Source: Phenylobacterium sp.
Lineage (GTDB): Bacteria; Pseudomonadota; Alphaproteobacteria; Caulobacterales; Caulobacteraceae
Direction of reading: 5' to 3'
DNA length: 62,605 nt
NCBI RefSeq assembly: GCF_030681155.1
Contig: NZ_JAUXXE010000038.1
Location: 1-62,605, forward strand
Shown: piece after piece, positions 46,627 through 55,648 of the stretch
Layout: every line of letters starts with the position of its first letter
Numbering within the stretch: position 1 is the first letter of the stretch
Notes under the pieces: generated by a model
Databases searched by the model: none
What the model saw: only the letters and a program-made list of their open reading frames with translations
Told to the model about the DNA's origin: nothing
Made by a program: the position numbers and the translations under genes

Positions 46627-49600
46627 ATGGCGAAGATCCCAGCTCCTGCGCCGCCCCCCGCCGTGATCGGCGGCAGGGCGCTGACGGCGGGTCCGGCGTC
46701 GATGGCGCAAGCCTCGTCCGCCGGCCAGTCGCCGGCCGCCGCGGTGGCCGCGTCTCTCGCCAGCCAGCTTGGGGCGGGTGAGCCGACCTACATCCATCTA
46801 GCCTCCAGTGAACGGCGGGCCGAGGAGATCGCCCGCGCACTCTCTGGCATGGCGCCGTCAGCCCAGGTTCTGACGTTGCCCGCCTGGGATTGCCTGCCCT
46901 ACGATCGGGCCTCGCCGTCGCGGGACGTCATGGGGCGCAGGATGCGGGTGCTGGAGCAGCTTGCGCGGCGGCCCGACCTGCCTCGCTTTCTCATCACGTC
47001 GCCCGAAGCCATCCTGCAGCGACTTCCCCCGGCCGCAGCACTGGCGCAGGGGTTCCTTGATCTCGCCGCGGGCGAGCGCCTGGACCGTGACGGGTTGAGC
47101 CGCTACGCAGCGCGTACGGGCTATGTCTTCGACGACCGCATCGACGAACCTGGGGAAATCGCGATCCTCGGTGAGGTCGTGGATATCTTTCCCGCCGAGG
47201 CGGACCAGCCGGTTCGAGTTGTGCTCGGCGAAGACGACGTGATCACCGAGATCCGTCTCTACGACCCCTTGAGCCAGCGCTCTGAAGCGGTCTTGACGTC
47301 CCTGTCCATCGGCCCGGCGAGCGAACTGATCTGGCCCGCGCAGGTGAACGACGACGTCGCCGCCATGCACGCGCCGGGGATCGAACATCAGCTCTCTCAG
47401 CACTACGAGGCGTTGGTGACGCTTTGGGACCTGCTTCCCAAGACCTCGCGGTTGTCACGGGACCCAAAGGCCGCAGAGCGCCTAGCGCAGGTCGAGGCGC
47501 AGATCCTCGAAGCCCATGAGTCCCAACGCGCGTTCGCTGGCTATGACGGTGCGCCATCGCCGCCTGCCGGCCTCTACGCGCTGGGCCAGGAGTTGAGAGG
47601 CGGGCTTGCGACCTGGGTGGCCAATGACCTCGATCTCGACGCCATTGTGGCCACCCCGCGGCTCGCCGCCGCCCGCAATCCGGGCCGGGCCTTTTGCGAC
47701 CTCGTGGAACGCCAGCAAGCAGCGGGGCATCGCGTGATCCTCACAGGTCTGGCCCATGAGCAACGCGCGCTCGCCAAGGCGTTGGCTCGCGGCCTCGATC
47801 TCAAACCAGACCCCGTCGCTGACTGGTCCGCCGGCCTTGCGCGAGCGCCCGGCGACGTTGCGTCTGTAGAGATCGACCTCGAGGCGGGCTTCTTCGACGA
47901 TCCTCACGCCCTGACGGTGATCGCCGCGAGCGACGTCCTGGGAGGGCGACTTGCGGCGCGAAAGTCGACGAGCGCCGCCGATCTCATCGCCGACCCCGAC
48001 TTGCGGATCGGCGATGTCATCCTCCATGAGGATCATGGCGTGGGTGTGCTGCGCGATCTCGTCGAAGTCGACATCGACGGCGTAGCCAGAGACGCGCTGC
48101 AGCTTGAGTATCGAGGCGGCGTCAGCTTGCTCGCGCCGATCACGGAGATCGGGCGCATCTGGCGCTACGGCGCCGAGGCGAGCGCCGTCACCCTCGACCG
48201 TCTCGATGGCCCGGGCTGGGCTAAGCGCCGCGCCGAGGTCAGTCGGCAGGTGGAGGACACCGCACAAGGACTGGTGGCCTTGGCGCGAGCGCGCGACGCC
48301 GCGCGATGCGCGCGGCTGATCCCGCCCAAGGCGGCCTACGCGAAGTTCACGGCGCGCTTCCCTTATCCGGAGACCCCCGACCAGTCCGCGGCGATCGCCG
48401 CCGTGCTGGAGGACCTCGCGTCTGGCCGCCCGATGGATCGGTTGATTTGTGGCGACGTGGGCTTTGGCAAGACCGAGGTGGCGCTGAGGGCGGCCGCCGC
48501 GGTGGCGTTGAGCGGGCGGCAGGTAGCCTTGGCCGCGCCGACGACGATCTTGGCGCGGCAGCATGTGGAAACCTTCCGGCGACGGTTCGCAGGGACCGGC
48601 CTGGAGGTCGCGCACCTGTCGCGGCTAGTGACGACAGCCGAGGCCGCCGAGGTGCGCGCGGCGCTCGCCAGCGGTCATGTCCAGATCGTGATCGGGACGC
48701 ATGCCCTCGCCAGCGCCGAGGTGAGCTTCGCCGATCTCGGGCTGATGATCATCGACGAAGAGCAAAAGTTCGGGGCGGCCTTGAAGGACGAGCTGCGCGC
48801 CAGGGCCAGGGAAGGCCATCGGCTCGCCCTCACCGCCACCCCGATCCCGCGGACCCTGCAGGGCGCGATAGTGGGTGTCCAGGATGTCAGCGTGATCGCC
48901 AGCCCGCCTGCGCGGCGCCGTCCGATCCGCACCTTCTTGGCGCCGTTCGATCCGGCGACCCTGCGCACCGCGCTGCTGCGGGAGAAGCGGCGCAATGGAC
49001 AAAGCTTCTTTGTGACGCCGCGGATCGAAGACATCGGGCCCCTTGAAGCGCGGCTCACCGAGCTCGTCCCGGAACTCAGCGTGCGCGTGGCTCACGGCGA
49101 GTTGGCGGCCGAGGTGGTCGATGACGCGATGGTCGGTTTTGCCGACGGGGAGGGCGATGTCCTCCTGGCCACCAACATCATCGAAAGCGGCCTGGACGTG
49201 CCCAGGGCCAACACCATGTTCGTCTGGCGCCCCGATCGGTTCGGGCTTGCGCAGCTCCATCAGTTGCGGGGTCGGGTCGGACGTGGCCGTACTCAAGGGG
49301 TCGCCTATCTCCTCACCGATCCCGCCGAGGAACTGACCGACGCAACGCGGGCGCGACTATCGACCTTGGAGGCGTTTGACCGCCTGGGCTCGGGCCTGGC
49401 GATCAGTGCGCGTGACCTCGACCTCCGGGGCGGCGGCGATCTCGTGGGCGAAGAGCAGGCTGGCCACGTCAAGATGATCGGAGCGGCGCTCTATCAACGT
49501 TTGCTCGATCGCACCGTCAGGCTGGCGCGCGGCGAGCACGTGCCCGACGAGACCGCCCCGACGCTGGAGCTCGGGGAGGTCGGCGCCATCCCCGTCGACT

Positions 49601-49974
49601 ATGTCCCGGACGCCGTCACTCGGATCAATCTGTACGCCAGGCTTTCACGCTTGGCCGGCGCGGTGGAGATCGATCGGTTCGAAGAAGAGCTTGAGGACCG
49701 CTTTGGTCCGCCGCCCCTTGAAACTAGCGCGCTTCTTGCGCTCGCTCGGCTTCAGCGGCTGGCGGCCGCCGCTGGCGTCCGGGACGTTCGCGCCGGGCCC
49801 AAGGGCATCGCCTTCTCCCTGGCGCCGCACGCAGCGAAAGCGGCGCATTCCAGATTGCGAGGCGCCGCCAACCTAGCCCTGAAATCCGATCGGTTGATCG
49901 TCAGCACTTCCACCGAACCGGGTCGCGTCCGGGTCGCCCTGGTCGAGCGACTGCTGACCGAGCTCGCGTCCTAA
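46627..49974 (+). CDS. mfd: Transcription-repair coupling factor (Mfd-type translocase)
   Basis: This 1,115-residue protein has an N-terminal UvrB-like part (about 45-340) and a CarD-like polymerase-interacting domain with GDVILHEDHGVGVL (about 460-520). A RecG-like helicase follows, with Walker A GDVGFGKT at 609-616, box II DEEQ (710-713) and HQLRGRVGRGR, and then a C-terminal TRCF domain. Mfd removes stalled RNA polymerase and recruits UvrA. The N-terminus is Ala/Pro-rich and the sequence deviates from textbook Mfd (KFGAALKDEL), so it may be a paralog beside a housekeeping copy. It lies 187 bp after the cyanophycin operon. Confidence 0.88.
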   Translation: MAKIPAPAPPPAVIGGRALTAGPASMAQASSAGQSPAAAVAASLASQLGAGEPTYIHLASSERRAEEIARALSGMAPSAQVLTLPAWDCLPYDRASPSRDVMGRRMRVLEQLARRPDLPRFLITSPEAILQRLPPAAALAQGFLDLAAGERLDRDGLSRYAARTGYVFDDRIDEPGEIAILGEVVDIFPAEADQPVRVVLGEDDVITEIRLYDPLSQRSEAVLTSLSIGPASELIWPAQVNDDVAAMHAPGIEHQLSQHYEALVTLWDLLPKTSRLSRDPKAAERLAQVEAQILEAHESQRAFAGYDGAPSPPAGLYALGQELRGGLATWVANDLDLDAIVATPRLAAARNPGRAFCDLVERQQAAGHRVILTGLAHEQRALAKALARGLDLKPDPVADWSAGLARAPGDVASVEIDLEAGFFDDPHALTVIAASDVLGGRLAARKSTSAADLIADPDLRIGDVILHEDHGVGVLRDLVEVDIDGVARDALQLEYRGGVSLLAPITEIGRIWRYGAEASAVTLDRLDGPGWAKRRAEVSRQVEDTAQGLVALARARDAARCARLIPPKAAYAKFTARFPYPETPDQSAAIAAVLEDLASGRPMDRLICGDVGFGKTEVALRAAAAVALSGRQVALAAPTTILARQHVETFRRRFAGTGLEVAHLSRLVTTAEAAEVRAALASGHVQIVIGTHALASAEVSFADLGLMIIDEEQKFGAALKDELRARAREGHRLALTATPIPRTLQGAIVGVQDVSVIASPPARRRPIRTFLAPFDPATLRTALLREKRRNGQSFFVTPRIEDIGPLEARLTELVPELSVRVAHGELAAEVVDDAMVGFADGEGDVLLATNIIESGLDVPRANTMFVWRPDRFGLAQLHQLRGRVGRGRTQGVAYLLTDPAEELTDATRARLSTLEAFDRLGSGLAISARDLDLRGGGDLVGEEQAGHVKMIGAALYQRLLDRTVRLARGEHVPDETAPTLELGEVGAIPVDYVPDAVTRINLYARLSRLAGAVEIDRFEEELEDRFGPPPLETSALLALARLQRLAAAAGVRDVRAGPKGIAFSLAPHAAKAAHSRLRGAANLALKSDRLIVSTSTEPGRVRVALVERLLTELAS

Positions 49975-50110
49975 GCCACAATAGGCGGCAGCTTCACGAA
50001 TGGGCCGGTCACGACTTCGCCAGTTAGGCGGCGTCCTGCCGGAGCCGGCGCGCGTCTATCGCGGCCGCCAAGGCAACGCATGCTGCACTGCAGCATTACG
50101 CTCTTTGCCG

Positions 50111-51262
50111 ATGTTCGGCTTGAAAGGGCGCCCCATGCGTGGACTAGCTGAGACAATCGCTGAATTGGGTCAGCGCGGCAAAACGAGGACGCGGGTATCG
50201 CGGGGCGGAGAGGGCGCCGAACTGATCGAGGTGAAGGGATTTGGTTTCAATCCCGGAGCGCTCAAGATGCTCAGCTATGTCCCGCAACGCCTTGCTCCAG
50301 GCGCCGCCCTGGTCGTCGTACTGCACGGCTGCACTCAGCAGGCGACTGCATACGCCAGCGACGCGGGATGGATCACCCTGGCGGAACGCTTTGGTTTTGC
50401 GCTCCTTGCTCCAGAGCAGAACAGCGCCAACAATCCCAACCGCTGCTTCAACTGGTTTGAGCCCGGCGACATCTCCCGTGATTTGGGCGAGGCCGCCTCT
50501 ATCCAGTCTATGGTCAAGCATATGGTGCGGGCCCACGACCTCGATTGCGATCGGGTCTTCGTCACCGGCCTCTCGGCCGGCGGCGCAATGACCGCAGTCA
50601 TGCTCTCGGTTTATCCTGAGACCTTCGCCGCGGGGGCTGTCGTGGCCGGGCTTCCGTTCGGCATGGCCAACAATGTGCAGGAAGCTTTTGCGGCCATGCA
50701 GGGGCGGCGGGCCGGAACCGCTCTGGGAAGCTTGGTCGATCAAGCCGCTCCGACGCCGCGGCGCAAGCCTCGTCTGGCGATATGGCATGGCCAAGCCGAT
50801 GGAACCGTCGCCTCCAGCAACGCCCAGGCTTTGGCCCTGCAGTGGACCCAATATCACCAGCTTCCTCAGCAGCCCGGCGAAGTTCACACGCGCGGGGGGT
50901 GGTCCCGTTCGGTCTGGCGGGCCGAGGACGGCCAGGCGGTCGTCGAGATGAACCTGCTCTCAGGTCTGGGCCACGGCACGCCGCTTGCGGCAGGCGGAGA
51001 TGACCCTATCGGCGAGGTTGCGCCATTCATGCTTGAGGCGGGCGTCTCGTCATCGTTGGAGATTGCACGCTTTTGGGGTCTTGCTCCGAGCGAGCCCGCG
51101 TCACAATCGGAGCTTTGGCGCGAGGTTGGCGATGGGCCTGAGCAAGCCCGTGCGGCCGGCGGCCTGGGCCAGAGCATCATGGCCTCGGTCGCCCCGCACG
51201 TTCCAGCCAACATCCAGCGGGTGATCAGCACGGCTTTAACGTCTGCTGGTCTGATGCGCTGA
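50111..51262 (+). CDS. PHB depolymerase-family esterase
   Basis: This 383-residue alpha/beta-hydrolase has VVVLHGCTQQATAYASDAGW, where HGC is typical of short-chain PHA depolymerases and feruloyl-esterase relatives. The nucleophile elbow is TGLSAGGAM with Ser155, then IWHGQADGTV (acid region) and LGHGTPL (His). There is no signal peptide, so either the substrate is intracellular or export is unrecognised. ATG 50111 is used; ATG 50135 is possible. It may mobilise intracellular PHB or cut polyester-like compounds. Confidence 0.85.
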   Translation: MFGLKGRPMRGLAETIAELGQRGKTRTRVSRGGEGAELIEVKGFGFNPGALKMLSYVPQRLAPGAALVVVLHGCTQQATAYASDAGWITLAERFGFALLAPEQNSANNPNRCFNWFEPGDISRDLGEAASIQSMVKHMVRAHDLDCDRVFVTGLSAGGAMTAVMLSVYPETFAAGAVVAGLPFGMANNVQEAFAAMQGRRAGTALGSLVDQAAPTPRRKPRLAIWHGQADGTVASSNAQALALQWTQYHQLPQQPGEVHTRGGWSRSVWRAEDGQAVVEMNLLSGLGHGTPLAAGGDDPIGEVAPFMLEAGVSSSLEIARFWGLAPSEPASQSELWREVGDGPEQARAAGGLGQSIMASVAPHVPANIQRVISTALTSAGLMR

Positions 51263-51904
51263 CAGCTGCATTTGCTCTCGATTGGGAATAAGCCAGAGGT
51301 CATCACGAGCGGCGCATGGGGCGGGGCCAAGTCTTGGCCTGCTCGACTTGACCGGGCAAGCCGGAACGGGCTGCTCGGGCTCATGGAATTGGCAGTGATC
51401 GAACTCTGTTTGAGCCAGTGACCCTACAGCTCAGGCGATCAAAGCCCAGGCGGAGTTCTGCTAGACGCTGGCGTGTCCTACGAACTCGAAACGTCGCGAG
51501 CTCGCGGCTGGATGGCGGATGCAGCCGCCCAACCCAGTGGCGGCGGCCCCAGCAGGCTTCTTCGCGGCTCGCCGCTTTTGCAGGGTCCAGACGTGCTCGA
51601 AGCGCCGGGGCTCGCAGCTCAGAAGTCGGTGCTGGAAATGCTCCGCCTGGCGTCTCCGGCCTGACTTACGCGGTCTCTACGGTTTGCCGGTCGTTTGAGG
51701 CACGACGTTTTGTGGCAACGGCGGCGGTCAACCGTGCCCGTGGGCAGGGGTTCCAAGCCAATAAGGCATAATTGGGCAACGGGTCGGTTTTTGAATGTTA
51801 CAAAAAGGCTATGTGATAAGGATCATTTGGGGACTTAGAATCAAAATTTGACCTATTGGTATTTTTCAAAGGTTGGTAGCCTGAAGAATATCCAGGGGGG
51901 AAAT
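51263..51904. other. Long promoter region before the sugar transporter
   Basis: No supported gene. From about 51,780 it turns A+T-rich (TTTTTGAATGTTACAAAAAGG and a TTGACCT at about 51,849), which suggests that the catabolic-locus promoter lies here. The 51,418-51,771 frame is not convincing. Confidence 0.35.
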
Positions 51905-53347
51905 ATGGCCAGGAATCCGCAAGTCCGCAGCAAGAGTGTGATGGACAAGGTGGGGTACGGCGTCGGAGCCGTCGCCTTCGGGGTCAAAGACAATGGCTTC
52001 GGAACGCTCCTGATCCTCTTCTACAATCAGGCGCTCGGGCTCCCAGCCAGTACGGTCGGACTGGCCGTGATGATCTCGCTGGTGGTCGACGCGGTGATGG
52101 ACCCGATGATCGGGCATATCTCCGACAACTGGCGTTCCAAATGGGGTCGGCGTCACCCGTTCATGTACGCCTCGATCATCCCGACCAGCATCGGTTTCTT
52201 CCTGCTCTGGAACCCGCCGGAGAGCTTTTCCAACGCCCAGCTGTTCACCTATCTGGTCCTGCTCTCGATCACCGTGCGGTTCTCGATCTCGATGTTCGAG
52301 ATCCCCAGCGCTTCCCTGGTGGTCGAACTGGCCGAGGACTACGACGAGCGTACCAGTCTGTTGAGCTACCGCTCGTTCTTCGGATGGGTTGCAGGCCTTA
52401 CAATGTCGATCGCCGCATTCAGCGTGTTCCTGCGCCCAACCGAAACCTACAAGGTCGGCACACTCAATCCCGAGGGCTATGCGACCTACGGCCTGGTCTC
52501 GGCGATCATTATGGCCGCGGCGATGCTAATCTCATCGCTGGCCACGCATAAACACATCAAGACCTTCAAACCGACCCCGCCGTCGCGCGGGCTGCGCGCC
52601 GGTGAAGCGATGCGCGAAATCTTCGCGGCGCTGTCGCACAATCCCTATCTGATCATGGTCGCGGTCACGGTGCTGGGCGCGATGGCCGGCGGCCTGGCCA
52701 GTTCGATGCTGGTCTATTTCCGACTATTCTTCTGGGGCCTGACCAACGATCAGATCTCGATCATCGTGGCCGGCAATTTCGGGTCGGTCGCGGTCGCGGT
52801 CTATCTAGCCAACCGGTTGTCGCGATCGATCGGCAAGAAGGCTGGGGCCGGCCTGATGCTGTTCCTGGCCATGACTGTCAATCCCGCGCTCTACATGCTG
52901 CGGGTGATCGACGTGCTGCCACCCAACGGATCGAACGCCTTGCTGGTGATCCTCATCGGGGCGAGCTTCTTCAACACCGTCTTCACCGTGGTTGGAACGA
53001 TCCTGACGGGCTCGATGATGGCGGACGTCGTCGAGGACGCCCAGGTGAAGACCGGCCGCCAGACCCCCGGCCTCTATTTCGCCGCCAACAGCTTCGCCCT
53101 GCAATGCGTGTCGGGCGCTGGCATCATCTTGGCGACCACCATCATCGACCTCGCCGGCTTCCCGGTCGGAGCAAGGCCCGGCGAGGTCCCTCAGGAAACG
53201 CTGAACCGACTGGCGATTTACGAAGTGCCGATCCTGGTCGGCATCTACTCCTGCGCGCTGTTGTGCATCATGCTCTATCCGATCACCCGCGAGCGCCACG
53301 CGGCGAACCTGGAGAGGCTCGCCGCCAAACCAGGGCCCGCCGAGTAG
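51905..53347 (+). CDS. GPH/MFS sugar-type symporter
   Basis: This 480-residue membrane protein has about twelve transmembrane helices with the glycoside-pentoside-hexuronide signatures VVDAVMDPMIGHISDNWRSK followed by WGRRHPFMY. CCAGGGGGGAAAT precedes ATG 51905. This family usually carries sugars or glycosides with Na+ or H+, but here the neighbours suggest another organic substrate. It is followed after 36 bp by the CoA-transferase gene, probably one transcript. Confidence 0.88.
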   Translation: MARNPQVRSKSVMDKVGYGVGAVAFGVKDNGFGTLLILFYNQALGLPASTVGLAVMISLVVDAVMDPMIGHISDNWRSKWGRRHPFMYASIIPTSIGFFLLWNPPESFSNAQLFTYLVLLSITVRFSISMFEIPSASLVVELAEDYDERTSLLSYRSFFGWVAGLTMSIAAFSVFLRPTETYKVGTLNPEGYATYGLVSAIIMAAAMLISSLATHKHIKTFKPTPPSRGLRAGEAMREIFAALSHNPYLIMVAVTVLGAMAGGLASSMLVYFRLFFWGLTNDQISIIVAGNFGSVAVAVYLANRLSRSIGKKAGAGLMLFLAMTVNPALYMLRVIDVLPPNGSNALLVILIGASFFNTVFTVVGTILTGSMMADVVEDAQVKTGRQTPGLYFAANSFALQCVSGAGIILATTIIDLAGFPVGARPGEVPQETLNRLAIYEVPILVGIYSCALLCIMLYPITRERHAANLERLAAKPGPAE

Positions 53348-53383
53348 AGCGAGCCAAGCCATCAACATTGAAGGGAGACTTCC

Positions 53384-54532
53384 ATGCTGCTCGAAGGCTT
53401 GAAGGTGGTCGAAATGTCGACTTGGGTGGCGGGGCCCGGATGCGCGGCGATCATGGCCGATTGGGGCGCGGACGTGATCAAGATCGAAAGCGCCACGGGC
53501 GATCCGACCCGCGGCTTCTTTCCCGACACCCCGGAAAGTCCCGGCAATCCGGTCTTCACGATGGAGAACCGTGGCAAGCGCAGCGTGGTTCTCAACACCG
53601 CCTCGGCTGACGGACGTCAGCAGCTCCTGGCGCTGCTGGAGAGCGCTGATGTCTTCATCACCAATCTGCGGCCTGGCGCATTGGTTCGAGCCGGCCTCGA
53701 CTATGCGGCGGTGCAGCCCCGAGCGCCCCGCCTGATCTACGCCAGCATCACCGGCTGCGGGCTGGAGGGAGAGGAGGCCGATCTACCGGCTTTCGACATC
53801 ACCGCCTTCTGGTCAAAGAGCGGCGTGGCCTGGGCGACCATTCCGCCCGATCAGGAGCCGTTTCCATGCAGGCCGGGTTTCGGCGATCACACCACGGCGC
53901 TGGCCACGCTCTCGGCCGTTCTGGCGGCGGTGCATGAGCGCGCGGAGACCGGACGCGGCCGGCTGGTGGAGACCAGCCTCCTGCGCACCGCGACCTACGC
54001 CATCGGTTGGGACCTCTCGATTCAGCTTCGCTACGGGCAGGTTCAGGCCGCTCAGCCGCGCGATGCGCGACCCAGTCCGATTTCCGGCTATTTTCGCACC
54101 CGAGACGATCGATGGATCTGCGTCGTGCCGCGCGGGCCTGGTTGCTTCCCGGCGATTATGGGGTTGATCGGGCGGCCGGACGTCCTGACAGACCCAAGGT
54201 TCGCTGCCCTAGCCGGCGACCTGGATCTGGTGAGGGAAGTTCGTGCGATGGTCGACGCGGCGTTCGCCTGCCTCACCCTGCAGGAGGCTGGAGCTTTGCT
54301 CACGCGCGCCGACCTTATCTGGGCGCCGATGGCGACGCTGGAGGACGTGGCTGCCGCTCCGCAGTCGCATGCGGCCGGGTGCTTTGTGAAGGTCGGGGAC
54401 GGCTGGCAAGGCGCGTTTGCATCGCCGGCGGCGCCGGCGCGCTTCCCCGAAGGCGCGCCGCACGTCGGACGTGCGGCGCCTAGGCTCGGAGAGCATACTC
54501 AGGAGGTCCTGCGCGAGGTCGGCCTTAGCTGA
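53384..54532 (+). CDS. Class III (CaiB/BaiF) CoA-transferase
   Basis: This 382-residue enzyme moves CoA between carboxylates through an aspartyl-CoA intermediate. It opens LLEGLKVVEMSTWVAGPGCA and has GADVIKIES, then NRGKRSV and LPAFDITAFW with the likely catalytic Asp138. It ends convergently with the lipoprotein esterase, 14 bp apart. Its acid substrate is unknown, but the nearby acyl-CoA ligase suggests an organic acid from the same pathway. AGGGAGACTTCC precedes the ATG. Confidence 0.9.
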   Translation: MLLEGLKVVEMSTWVAGPGCAAIMADWGADVIKIESATGDPTRGFFPDTPESPGNPVFTMENRGKRSVVLNTASADGRQQLLALLESADVFITNLRPGALVRAGLDYAAVQPRAPRLIYASITGCGLEGEEADLPAFDITAFWSKSGVAWATIPPDQEPFPCRPGFGDHTTALATLSAVLAAVHERAETGRGRLVETSLLRTATYAIGWDLSIQLRYGQVQAAQPRDARPSPISGYFRTRDDRWICVVPRGPGCFPAIMGLIGRPDVLTDPRFAALAGDLDLVREVRAMVDAAFACLTLQEAGALLTRADLIWAPMATLEDVAAAPQSHAAGCFVKVGDGWQGAFASPAAPARFPEGAPHVGRAAPRLGEHTQEVLREVGLS

Positions 54533-54546
54533 CCGCGCGCAGTCAT

Positions 54547-55644
54547 CTAGGACGGATAGAGATCGTCGAAGCGGCCGACCTTGCAGCTGTAGCCTTCGGG
54601 CGGCGTCGTCAGCTTGAACTTGCCGGGATCGGACCCCTTGGGATGGGAGGCCATCAGGGTCAAAGCCCAAAGGTTGAAGTCCTGGGTGTTCACTTGCGGC
54701 CACATATGGCCGTGGGTCGCCTTGCAGGCGACGTGGACGACGTTCTTTTTGGAGCTGAAGTAGTTCGATCCCGCCTGGGTGCTCGGCCGATAGTCGGCGC
54801 AAAGGGTCGGCCCGCAGCGCCAGATGTCCATCTCGCCGCCCCAGACCGTAATCACGATCATTGAGCCAAGCTCATCCCTGAGCGGGAAGGGAGCGACCCG
54901 GCCCTGGTGGATCTTGGCGGGCGCATCGATCACCGCCTGGCGGGCGGCGTCGAAGCTGAGCGCCGAGCCGTCATCATTGCTGACGTACCACTCGCCGGAG
55001 ATCGGCATTCCGCCGGCCCAGAAATCCGAGCGGAAGGTGAGAGCGCGGTTGGTCATCGTGCCGCCCGACGATATCCCGCCGATATAGAGGCGCTTGGCGT
55101 CGAGCGGGTACTTCGTACCCACGCACTTGATCATGGCTTCGAAGAACGTCGAATCCGGACCCTGGTCGTTCTTCCACGACGCGCCGGCTTCCCCCGGCGC
55201 GCGCCCCTCGCGCCAGGGCGCCCAGTTCCAACCGTCCTTGCCGACGCCGTTGCAGGCGCCGCCGCCGAGGTTCGGATCTTGGTTCGCGCACTGCCGCACG
55301 GGGCCGATGACCGTGAAGCCCTTGTCCGCCATCAAGGCGTTGGCGCCGCTGCGCGGAACATTGAGGTTGGCGTTGGTGGATTCCACCGTCCCGGTGAGCG
55401 GCACCCAGACCGGCGCAGGTCCCGTCACACCCTTGGCCGGATGCACGAAGAAGGCGCGCTTTTCCCCGGCATGGGGGAAGTCGATATTGAGGCCTTCCTT
55501 GACCTGGTAGCCGTCAGGACAGCCCCACGCGATAGCGGGCGACTTGGCCGGATTTGCCGGAGCGGCAGCCTCGGGCGTCGCCGCGCAGCCGTTGAGCAGG
55601 GCGAGCAGCGCGCTCGCGGCCGCGGTCTTTAGGATCGTTTTCAT
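54547..55644 (-). CDS. Lipoprotein esterase (PHB depolymerase / oxidized-PVA hydrolase-like)
   Basis: This 365-residue protein has a lipobox (ALLNGC, Cys20) and an alpha/beta-hydrolase nucleophile elbow GGISSGG with Ser192. Aromatic WNWAPWREG and HGHMWP (probable catalytic His) follow the pattern of polyester-type hydrolases. It starts 4 bp after the cytochrome-PQQ dehydrogenase and is surely co-transcribed. The lipoprotein beta-diketone hydrolase of polyvinyl alcohol degradation has this size and setting, so an equivalent reaction (C-C cleavage of an oxidised polymer) is possible. Feruloyl or PHB esterase is the alternative. Confidence 0.75.
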   Translation of the reverse strand: MKTILKTAAASALLALLNGCAATPEAAAPANPAKSPAIAWGCPDGYQVKEGLNIDFPHAGEKRAFFVHPAKGVTGPAPVWVPLTGTVESTNANLNVPRSGANALMADKGFTVIGPVRQCANQDPNLGGGACNGVGKDGWNWAPWREGRAPGEAGASWKNDQGPDSTFFEAMIKCVGTKYPLDAKRLYIGGISSGGTMTNRALTFRSDFWAGGMPISGEWYVSNDDGSALSFDAARQAVIDAPAKIHQGRVAPFPLRDELGSMIVITVWGGEMDIWRCGPTLCADYRPSTQAGSNYFSSKKNVVHVACKATHGHMWPQVNTQDFNLWALTLMASHPKGSDPGKFKLTTPPEGYSCKVGRFDDLYPS

Positions 55645-55648
55645 CTGT

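Noticed and set aside
47482..48615. 377-codon minus-strand frame
   Set aside because: Antisense to the Mfd-type gene, with no domain or ribosome site.
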